A stretch of DNA of 64,000 nucleotides. It comes from Pelargonium cotyledonis. Its lineage: Eukaryota > Streptophyta > Magnoliopsida > Geraniales > Geraniaceae. The notes beneath the pieces were generated by a model. The model made no database searches. It was not told the origin of the DNA and saw only the letters and a list, made by a program, of their open reading frames with translations. The position numbers and the translations under genes were made by a program. The stretch lies in assembly GCA_036897625.1 (NCBI GenBank), contig JAYMTA010000005.1, forward strand, positions 102,191 through 166,190, in the 5' to 3' direction. Positions 50,345 through 61,100 of this stretch are shown piece after piece; the stretch's first letter is position 1; every line of letters begins with the position of its first letter.

Positions 50345-53300
50345 TATAAATAGGTTGGTTAAAAGTTATAAGTGATTTTAGAATAATATTGACTGTGCTT
50401 TTTTAAATTGCCCGAACTGCGAGAATTTGAAAGAGATTCACTACTTAGGCTAACAAGAGTCTTCGGGTACGATATTAAGACTCTTGTAGGAATTGCATGG
50501 ATACCTCTAATAATATGTATTAACCATAAAGGATTGAATGAGATAAGAGTTTTTCTATTATTAAAAAGGGTGGATAAAACTTTTATTGACTAAAAAGCTA
50601 TTAACTAAAGGACCACAGAGCTTGGGTTTATCCTTTATAAAAAGCAAATAATGCTGCAAATTATTTACTATCTCTCAACAAACCCGTGAAAGGCTGCTAC
50701 TTGCATGGAAGAGCTAGTCATTAAGCAATCACTAACAAATTTAAAAGACACATATTGTTATCCAAGCCTATACGATCTACTATAAAAATAAGAATTTTAT
50801 GTGTAAACTGTGTATCGAGGGCGCCCAGGCAATTTCTTTGCTAAAATTCCCTTTACTTTACCAAGATTACTAGGTATTTCAGGACTTACTTGGTTGTTAA
50901 TAAGCGAACTTTTCATATTTTGTAATAGCCGGATATAGTTTAATTATTATCCCACTTCTTGCTAATTCTTACATCTTTGAATTATGTATAAAACTAGCAG
51001 GATCAGTAGCAGGAGTAGTATTAACGCAGTTTGTTTATTATTAGAAGTTGGATTACCAGAATAGAGAGAGCTTAAGCTTAAAATAGGGCCTTGTTTAGTT
51101 TTCTTAGCAATAGTTTCTCTCATGTGAGAATTTGGTAATCTATTCCTAGTAGTATTGGTATTTTCGTAGATGTGTTTGTTTTTCTATTAGTTAGTGCAAT
51201 TACTCTTATCCGCACTTAAATGTTATGAAGTCGCGAAAACGTGTCCTAAAACTACTAATTTTTCCTCTCAGATGAAGTATTGGAACATATATTTACGAAT
51301 ATCATGAGCTATACTTAAAGACCCTAGTTGGAGTGCTAATTACTAGGTTATAGACACTGGTGCAACTAAAGGAAATGGCTGTAACCGCTGAGGGTAACCT
51401 AGATCGACTAACTTACAATGTATTAGAAGTACAAAACCTTTATAATATCTAGCCAAGCTTAATCTTATATACCCAACTAGGCGCATAGCCAACGGGTTCT
51501 TTTTAGAGGTATCCCACATATTAAAGGCTTACTCTCTCTTAAACATCCACCTAGCTTCTACTCAGAAAATTTTTATTAAAAACTAAGAATAAGGCTAAGT
51601 ACTAAAAAGGTTATAACTCTTACGGAAGAATTCCCTATTATTAAGATTTGTAAGGACTTTTCCCCAGGCGAGCTTATGATATATTAAAACAAGAATAAAG
51701 TTATTCTAAGAAATTTCTCAATCTAAGTCAGTAACAAACCCTTTTGTATCCTTTTTTTTTTAGTTACAGCTCGTTTACCCAAGGATTACTAGTTTTTTGT
51801 AGAAGGAAATTCGGATTTACGGATTTATCTTTGTGCTATTTTATCAATTAAGGATTGTTTACGGTTGAGAATTCGGGTTGCTTAAGAGCGGTTACAACCA
51901 TATAATAAAGCACTCACCTCTTGTTTCATTCTTCTTTATTAAGAAAAACTAAAAGGCACGAATAATAGTAAGAATAGGGCACCTGGAAACAAAGGACCAA
52001 GACGGCTGCTATTAAGTAGAGGTTAATCACGGCTTTCTCAAATAATAAACGAAGTAGAATTGAAGTTACTAAGGGCCGAGAATCCGATTTACAAAAAAAA
52101 GGACACCGCCTACACGTAAGAGATTGAGGGCATCCTTAGCATACATATGATTGATCTATATGAGATTAAACTAAATAGAAATTTAAAGAAAGGATTCTTT
52201 TTCCTTTTTACGTTGAAGGAGAATTAAAAAAACAAAAAAGTACTCTAAATTATGGTATATCCTCAAAAACATAGGGTACTGCCCCAGGAAAACTATACTA
52301 GATTGAAACAGAGAAGCTGTAAAAGTGTATTACAAATACAAGACACGTGCTCTATCTATAGAATTTATTTAGAGAAAGAACTTGGGATAGAAAACGAACC
52401 CATAGCCTTCTGTCAATAGGACTTAAACCAGTGAGATGTCGGAACAAAAGAGCTCCGATCTAACCGCAAAAATCATACAATTAGAGTGTGTGTCCTATTT
52501 GTCTTTAATAATCTTTAGATCTTATAGGAAGAGATATGTATGTAAAATACTGACGGGATACCCTTTACAAGATTTTGGAAAACTAAAATACGGCTGAACT
52601 AGATCAGTTAACCTCTTTTCTTATCATAAGGATATAAAAACTAAAGGAGGTTCCCGTTCTTAAAAGAGAAATAAAGGGCCAGTCGAGCTATTGAGAATTA
52701 GGATTCTACAATCCTTTTAATCGGAGCAGAAGCCTCTTATATAGTTTTTATGAAGAATAGGATCTTTAGGGCCTTTCTCAGGTAGGTATACAAAAACTTT
52801 AGAAGAGCTAGTATATTACAAGAATTCAACTTAGTTTACACTTGTTTTTGGGAAATGCTTAGAACAAGAACTAGCGTGAAAGCTCATATAAAGAGAAAGA
52901 AAAGTCTTCCAGATTAAATTCGGAAGGTATAGGAGGAGAGAAATCACTTATATAAACATTCTTATATACTCGCTTCCTATTTTCTTGCTAATAATAAAGC
53001 ATAGAATGTAGCTAGTACGAACCAACACTCCATTTTGATGGTTAAGTCAAATAAAAAACCTTAGGAATAGGATTTCAAAACTATTGCCAAGCTCCTAAAT
53101 GGCAGTCTTTGTAAGGCATCTAAAAAAGGAAAGAGACTCCCGAGGGTCTGCCTGAAAAAGAATTTCTAAAAACCTTCTCGGATAAGTAAGTGATCTGTAA
53201 CTCTTGAAATTAAAATATAGGATTCTACCGCACTTTGCGGGGCCTTCTTATATTATTTTAGTTAAATATTCCTAGGTATTAAACGAACTAACCAGAGTAA

Positions 53301-54482
53301 ATAACTCCTTTTGTCTTGTGTCCTAAAGAAACTGCCAGGAATTCTAGTTTTAGGAAAAACGTTTTAAATCTGGAGATTCTACACTGCTCCCTTCATTTCA
53401 TTTGATTAAATAATTGGCCTGCCCTTTTGGAATATAAAGTAGCTAATGAATGTACTATATCTTATATTTAGAGGGGTTGCTCTTATATCCTTAACCTTTT
53501 CTTAATTCTTGGTTAAAATAAGTATTAATTTGAGCGTCTCTTGACTTAAATGAGTTAGTTCAAGTCCAGTCATATGCTAAAAACAAGAGCATCCACTTAT
53601 ATAAATATTATAATTTATTTATAGTATTTGTTGATTTCCTCCAAATAAAATAAATCTGTTAAAAATTATTGATAAAAACTTATTATTATACTTTTGTGAA
53701 CCTACGGAAATGTAAATTCTTGTTCTCTACCTTCACATAGCAGAGAATGCCTCTTTAGTTCTTATAAAAAAAAAAAGGGGGAGGTATACCAGGACTCGTG
53801 CGACTCATTTAGAATTCTATGCTCTGCCAAGGATTACCACTCAGTAGAAATTGACAGCAGCTAGGGAAAAAACGAATAATTTACTTTTGACAAGTTCAAG
53901 GATTATTATAGACAAGATACTCTACAAAAAATTAACAAAAAGCTTTCGAGAGACCCCCTTATGCTATAAACCAAATCTTTATTCAACTATTTAGAAATCT
54001 AGAAACTTAGTCTAATGACGACAAAGTTTTTTATACCTTATTTTTGAAGGATTTTACTAACAACAAACCCCTCCAAGTATAGAGATTCTGGTAGAACACT
54101 CCGTTTTTTAAAAGCAAAGACATTACCACAGACAAGGAACTTTACTAAAATGAATTCCTATGTCTGGCAAAAGATCAAACTTGCTAAATATTTTAATTAA
54201 TGTTAACGCACCGCTTAGATTGAAAGTTAGGACACGGAGCCTATTCATATACATTTCGTAGGTTCAAAAGCTGTTGTTACTTAGTATTACAATTTATAAC
54301 TAGTAGTCAAAAGAGCTCTATCTAACAGGACGGAAAAAACATACAATACCCTACCCGTATATTTTAAGCCGATCTCGTGAAAAGAATTCTTTTTAATAAT
54401 CACCGGATTCACTTAAATTAAGAACACTTCTACAGGACTTAAGGAAGAAAGGAGAAACCCGAGATCTCGGCTATGGATATAA
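50345..54482. other. Non-coding stretch with a possible decayed membrane-protein segment
   Basis: From about 50905 to 51220 several short overlapping frames encode strongly hydrophobic peptides, such as IAGYSLIIIPLLANSYIF and LAGSVAGVVLTQF, broken by stops and frame changes. This may be a dead membrane-protein gene or an AT-driven artefact. CGTAAGAGA at 52115-52123 equals the plant mitochondrial CRTAAGAGA promoter core, but no gene follows it. A T-loop AGTTCAAGTC lies at 53557-53566, and a minus-strand pair of T-loop-like sequences at about 52392 and 52422. Confidence 0.45.
52115..52123 (+). promoter_or_regulatory. CRTAAGAGA-type promoter-like word
   Basis: CGTAAGAGA is an exact match to the nonanucleotide core described for dicot mitochondrial promoters. 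The AT-rich box expected just upstream is not distinct (the preceding bases include ACACCGCCTAC), and no gene lies downstream for many kilobases. About one such match is expected by chance in a window this size. Confidence 0.12.
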
Positions 54483-54543
54483 TGAGAACAAGACTTGAAC
54501 CCGCGGTCTTCCTCTGAATAAGGTCTTGCTATAACCTCGTTTT
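54483..54543 (-). pseudogene. trnE-like relic
   Basis: On the minus strand GAGGTTATAGCAAGACC is followed by TTATTCAGAGGAAGACC and GCGGGTTCAAGTC. This resembles the tRNA-Glu(UUC) order of D arm, a TTTTCA-type anticodon loop, then GAAGAC and CGGGTTCGATTC. The UUC triplet survives. The T stem and acceptor no longer pair, and the sequence is shorter than a full tRNA. tRNA-Asp is a weaker alternative. Confidence 0.33.
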
Positions 54544-57500
54544 TATAAAGCGCGAGATAAGCACTGCTCAAATGTCCCAAGACATAGTATTAAAGCTTTT
54601 AGTCTTACCTATGGTCATTTTTCAATCCAAAAAAGCTTTTCATTTTCGGGGTACATCAGGGTATCCTAAGGATTGCTTATACTAAGAAGACTTTTGAAAA
54701 GGTCCTGATCTGAGATTGACAAAGCCTTGCTTTTAGCTTCTTTGAGAGTTTCTTTCTAGCTAGCGTAAATAAATTCCCTATTATTTTATTGAGTATGGTT
54801 AAGCTGCGGGGTTGGCTCTAAAAAACAAGAATGATATTTCTACAATCACTAATATAGAGAATGCAGAATAAATTAAAAGTAAATTCCTATTCAGTAAAAA
54901 AAAAAACTACGTATTTTGTCATCATGTGTTAGACTCAGAAAGATCATTATATATAACGGGAAAAGACTAGTAAATTATTTAGTAAGTATTCTCCAGAGCA
55001 TTAATTAGCTCTATATATGATAGTCTTTAGTTATGGGATGGATCTTATGCAAACAAGCGAATGCCAATAGTTCAAGTGGTGCTTAAAATAAAAAAAGTAT
55101 ATCAGATACAGAGTTAGGCTACAAAGAAGCTGCAAATACAGAGAGGAGAAGTATGAGTACGTCAAAGGTGGGTGCTATAGGGTTTTCCTAGGTCTTGCCG
55201 GGGTTTTTCATGTTGCTTGGTTTTGTTTGAGTAAGCTTAACCTGACCTTAACTGAGTTTATTCTAATTACAGCAGTACTTAAGCTTGAAACACAACCTCA
55301 GAAGCAGCTTGACTCCTTTAATAAATGTGTATAACCCGTTCCTTTTAGTAAGCTCTTTTTAAAATTAAGCAGGATATCCTACGTATAAACTAAGGACTCC
55401 CTTTCTGTAAGGAGAAGCTCTATACTAATAATAATAATAAGATCCCTAATCTAGCATTACCAACCATTTTCACTCATAATTCGAAAGGTTGTCCAGTGGC
55501 ATAAAATATTACTTAGCTTTAGTTCACGTAAATTTGAACTCCCTTGCTATATTATATTGTTACTTTATATTACTCTGAAAGTTTAGACTAACCAGATAAG
55601 CCGGGCGATCCATATACTTTAAAATCCTAATGAAATGAAATCTACTACTTACTCCTACTCATACTAATTGTCCTGATTAGGGAGCTCGGTTTCTTTATCA
55701 GTATATGAACCTTTTGTTAAAATAAGAGCAGAGACTTCTTAAAAAAAAATAGGTATAAATAAAAAGAATCGAATAGATAAAACTAAGTCCTATGCCAGAA
55801 CCTAACAAAGCTCGCTTTTGAATTGTATCTAATTGCTTAGGCAGACTTCGTTATTGCAATAGGAGCTTTAGTAGTTAAGTACATGAGGGACATAGAAATC
55901 CTGCATTCTAATTAAATAGGGAAAGATTCATAAAGAAAGTTGCTTCACTCTCAGTTTATACTGCTTAACTAGTCTTAGAAAGAAGGATTCATAGATGGAA
56001 CTCTTTAGCTCATTGATTATCAGCACTTATTTTTACTGGGGTCTTGTACTTCTTACTAACTGGGATTTCATGCTTTGCTCTATGCCACTCCTTTTCAGTT
56101 CCTTCAAATCCAAGACAAGCTCCTCTCTTCGTTCAGCCAGGATAAACCCAAAACCCTGTTTGCTTTAGCAGTCTAAAATCCTGGGCATAGCTCTAACCCG
56201 AACCGGATTCTTGTCTTAAGGAATTGAAGGTTAGATAACAGAATACTCTCTTTAATGTAAAGCTGTAGCTAAAGCAGAGGTTAACAGATAATTGTATTCT
56301 CTTGGTCTTGTATTCTTGAGTTTCCTTAACGGGTATCGACCAACTTCTTTGTCGTTTTTTTTTTTTTGAGAGAAAGTGCTCGTTTCTCGACTATTACCCA
56401 TTGCTTTACGAGCCTTCTTTAGTAAAATACAAAAGTAGTATACCAAAACAAGAAGGAATTAAAATTAATAAGTATCTCTTTACGTAGAAGTTCTAAGATT
56501 AATTCATGGAGTAGCAGGCTTTGTTTATTTATTTACGAAATTCAGGGGTTCCGTTAGGGAGAGATAGAGAAAAAATCCTTAATGATTGTTTTTAATATGG
56601 ACAATAATTAAATGCTCGGATTTCTATTTAAGAAACAACCTTTTAGCTCCTAAACAAACTGGGTTTTTATGTATTTGGTCAGCATTTCGGTATAGATTTT
56701 AATTCATCCTTAGGGGTTTCTGAAGGGGGCTAAGTACTTCCATTTTGACATGTTATGCTTCAAAAGCTGCCTTAACAAAAGAGTCTCGCTCTACTATTGA
56801 GTTCTAGCAAAATTGTAATTTTATTTGGAAACTCTCTTACTAATACTAAGGGATAAACAAAGGCCTACCTTTAGGCTATTGTCGCTAGGCACTTTATGAT
56901 AGATTTGCGCGAATACTCTAAACAAAAGCCCCGCCCGTATCGTGATATTCTTTCCAAATATTTACAACGCAAGAGGCATACTAAAATCTTTCTAATCTAT
57001 AACGCATGAAAAGAGAGCTAGAATAAAATAGAGAAGAGCTTGGGATAAAAGAAATGTCATTTCTTAAATTATGGTTTAGTAGTTTTTTGTACTATTAGGG
57101 ATAGGGATTCTACCGTAAAAAGCTTAGGCTTAGTCAGTCAAAAAGTATATAGTATGGGTAAACAAATGTAAATTATAATTATATATTTATTCAACAGGGG
57201 TCTCTCTCGGGTCAGTCGGGGAAGGTATTTTGAGTTGTTATACAAAAAGAACCCTACTTAACTTCTAATTTAAGAATATACTGAAAAGTAGCTACGAGAT
57301 TCGCTCAGGGGTTACCCGTCATCCATGAACATTTATAGACACTCTTATAGTTGGTTTAGCGTCTGTAATAAATTCTATAATTGTTATAGCAGGGTCCCAT
57401 AAATATTAAGTAATTAGAAATTAGAAGTCTCATATTACAAAGTTTTTAGATTTTTAGGAGTTCCTGAGAACCTGGTCAAAACCCTCGTATAGAGTAAAAA

Positions 57501-58093
57501 TTACGTGGATAAACTAGAATATAGGAAACTTTTTCAATAGAATTTTTAATTATGTACTTTTTTGTAGCAACCGCAAGACCCTTACATTAGCAGGGAAGCC
57601 ATAGAATAGCAGTTCTATAAGGTGAATTTTAGGCTAGAGCTCTCTTTCAGCAGGCATTGAAGTAGACTTTTCAATTAGGACTAACTCAATTGCTATAATT
57701 CCTGAACTAGTCAAGTTATTCTACAAGACCCATTAGCAGCTCCCCCTTATTAGTTATATCTTCCATTACTCTCTATAATGAACACGGGTTTATCCAGCTT
57801 CTTTACACTAGCTCATTATATTTAAAAGAAAGACTTCAAATTTCTATTTGGCTCCTTTTATACCGTTCACTAAAAGGAAGTCTTTAATTAAGCAGGCCAA
57901 AAAGCAGAATCTATTCCTCAGGAGCTCTTGCTTAGTACCCCGCTGCATGGACTTCAGCGAAGACGTTTTTCTAAAAGGTTCTTTAACTGCAAACTCCAGA
58001 GAACAGGGTAAAAGCCTTCTTATTTCAACCAAGTTATTATCCTAATTATATAATATAATAAAAGGATACTCTAATATAAAAGGGTATCTCCTA
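54544..58093. other. Non-coding stretch
   Basis: No gene is recognised. A TAA-repeat lies at 55426-55440 and a T-run at about 56346-56360. A T loop AGTTCAAGTG lies at 55069-55078 without stems. Two opposed frames of 62-65 codons at 57844-58045 overlap each other and show no motif. Confidence 0.5.
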
Positions 58094-58166
58094 CGGAGAC
58101 AAATGACCCGATTCGAACTAAAACCTTAAGAAAAGCATTGATAATATAAAATTATCTTACTCTCCC
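58094..58166 (-). pseudogene. tRNA-like element with paired acceptor and D hairpin
   Basis: Read on the minus strand, GGAGA (58165-58161) pairs with TCTCC (58099-58095) as an acceptor. GATAA pairs with TTATC around TTTTATA as a D-position hairpin, and TTCGAAT is an intact T loop. The T stem is unpaired, and the anticodon arm has only CTT/AAG around a pyrimidine-rich loop. The 5' end GGGAGAGT and the end TCTCC resemble tRNA-Tyr, but the long variable arm of Tyr is absent and the span is only 73 bases. The identity is open. Confidence 0.4.
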
Positions 58167-61100
58167 GCGTTGGTTTTAAAAAGCTAAACTAGCTGATATC
58201 TTCTTAAAACTGTTTAGTGTATTCTTTGCCTTGTAATTAGTAGCTAGCCTTGGGAAATCCTATTCTGGTTTAGGTTTCCTTGGAATCTCTTGGCTGCCCG
58301 TATAAAAACCATTTCTCGGTGCCTGGATTTGTGTAAAAAAGGGGGTCCCTCTTGTGTTATTTGTTAAAGCATAGACTATAAATATTTGTTAATAACGCGG
58401 GAACTCCTTAGTTACTTATTCGGTAGCCTTACTTCCGTGGGTATACCTACATCTTTACTGCATTGACTGGAACTAAAAAGGGGGAGTTTCTTGTTTCTAT
58501 TATACTGAAGTTCATTCCTAAAAAGTCAAAACAAATAAAAAGTTTAGAAATTTTCTTAAATAAATGAGTACTCTGCTGCTATAACTACTACTTGGTCTCG
58601 ATAGATATTGAATACAATTACAGTTCTTTATGACTTGAATCTGTCCTTCACAGGTATACTCTATCACCACCCCATTTCTATATTTATCCTAATTAGCAGT
58701 CTCGGTTTAAAAGCCTTTATAAAAACGAAGAAATTTATAGCTATATATCAAAGAAGTTAAAGAGTACCCGTAATAAAGGATCCATATCGAGCTAAAATAC
58801 AGACATACGAGAAATCAATAGTTCAAAACCGCCTTCTACTCAGTTTAAAAGTATCCTTGTTTGTGGCCTGCTCTTTGTTATGTAAAGAATTTACTTATTC
58901 TAACTCTTAAAAGGATATAAATGAGATTTTAAATGGCCTTTGAACTGACGCTTACTAGTCCTATAACGTAGAATTTCATTGTTATCGGCTGCCCATAATT
59001 TCAAAATTACAAATAATCTTGATACCATAAATCCTTAAGAGAATGTAAGCCTTAGTGCTGTGAGTACACTCAATATCGTTGTATTCTAAAGACCTGTGTT
59101 TACTGAAAAATGCGCTCGTTGGGAGATACTCGTAGCTTAAAGTTACTCTGAATATATTAGAATATAGTACCCGAGCATTTTCCTCTTTCTTTTTATACAG
59201 AACTTTGAAACCTAAGAAATGCATCGAAATCTCAATATTTGTACCTCACCTTGTGAAGTTTGATAAAGTACCCCGCACCCCTGCCTTAGTAAAAGACATT
59301 TCTGTCCGATTAGAAGTTAAAAGAGGAAGAACTCAGTTATTATAGTACAAAGGAGCATTAATACAGAGTTGCGTTAACCCGGTTAGAGTAAAAGTACTCT
59401 AAAATATTTGATGAATTTTATAAAAAGGACAATTCTCTGTAAGTTACTTCAAAACTCGGTAGCTTGTAAAAATAGTAGCATAATGTTTAAACGCTTTTAT
59501 TCTTACAAAGCAATCGTGCCGGCTCTATAACTAAAATCCCTTGTTTAGAGATTTGGTCACTAATGAGGCTCGAGATTCTAAATAATTTGACTTTAGACAG
59601 ATATAGAACTCCTGAATCTTTCGGTACTATAACAAGATATAATATTTACCCCTTTAGTAACTACTTTGTGCAACATATCCTTTTCATTTTTTTAAGAGAA
59701 TAGAATATACATCGGCTTTTACGTTAGTTTTGAAAAACTTTATTACTAGGTAATTTGGCTGGAGCTTCTGCAATCTTTTTTGTACCCTTTTCAAGATTAT
59801 CTAATAATATCTTGAGACCTTTTTTATAATCAAATTTTCTAGGGGCACTCATAAATTATAAAGTCTTGAATTCCTAATAGCAAATAGGACCACAAAACCC
59901 TCACCGTTAAAGCTATCGTTAACAGCCTCTTATCTCCAACTAGAATAAATAATTAAAAAGTTTAGTTTTCAGAGGTCCCTATTTACCGATCAATGCTTCC
60001 GACTTCAATTCCTTTTATTGAGAATTTCATGCCGGTGATATTTAGATAAAGAGAATCCTTTAGCATACCACTTTTCTCTAAGACTTAAGACAAGTCCCTC
60101 TTTTTGCTACCCCCATTTTTAGGAAAGACTTTCTTATGATAAAGTATAAGATTCTTATAAAAAGATACAGAGACTTAGTTAAAACTTCTTAACTGCCGGA
60201 TATTTCCCTTTACTTTTATATATCCCATGCTTTTAACTTAATCTCGGAGTTAAGCCCCTTATATACACAAGGAAGTTTGAACATTTATTCTTGAGAAGCT
60301 CCCAAGGAGTGCTTTAACTAATTAAAATTCATTTTTATATACAGGCCTATGTACTCGATAGGAAAATTCCAAGACAAGATGTAGATGTATTCCATCACGA
60401 AGGAACCTAGAGAACTTGGACTTCTAAAGGCTAATGAAAATGCGTATTACTACGAAATATCGTCAGAGTTAAATTTATTGATAGTTTTAAGGGCTCTCTT
60501 AAAGATAAATATTACTCCTCTTTATGAAACAGTAAAGGGATACTCCAAAATTCTTATACATAATATACCATATCACTCTTAAAAGACTTTTCAGGAAGCT
60601 CTGTAACAGGGACCTGACTCATAAACCCCTCTCTAATTCCTTTTCTTTACCAGGAGCGAAGGAAAACCGAGTCAAGTTTTTGTATTTCGCAGTAATTCAC
60701 TAATAAGGACTCTTTCTGATATAGAACCAAAGTCTTAATCAATGCAGTCTAATATTAATAAACGTAATTATACATATTTCGTAAAATAGGAAAAATATTT
60801 ATAGCTATAACGCTAGCTCAAATTCTAAGACTTGAATTGAATCCTAAAGAGTGTTATTAACTTTAGTCGGGTAACCCTAAGTACTGGAGGAGGTTGTGTA
60901 TTCAGGAGAAATTTTACATTGCAAGACAGGGGTTTTAGCAACAAAAGAATTTAAAGGAGTACTAACCAAGAAAGTTGCATAAAAAGGAAAGCTAAGATAT
61001 ATAGTATGCATATTTATGCCTTACCTCTGAGAGATTAAAAGAAAGTTTTCATGATTACAAGACTTTACTAGGATTGGCGAATATACAAGAATTTCTTATT

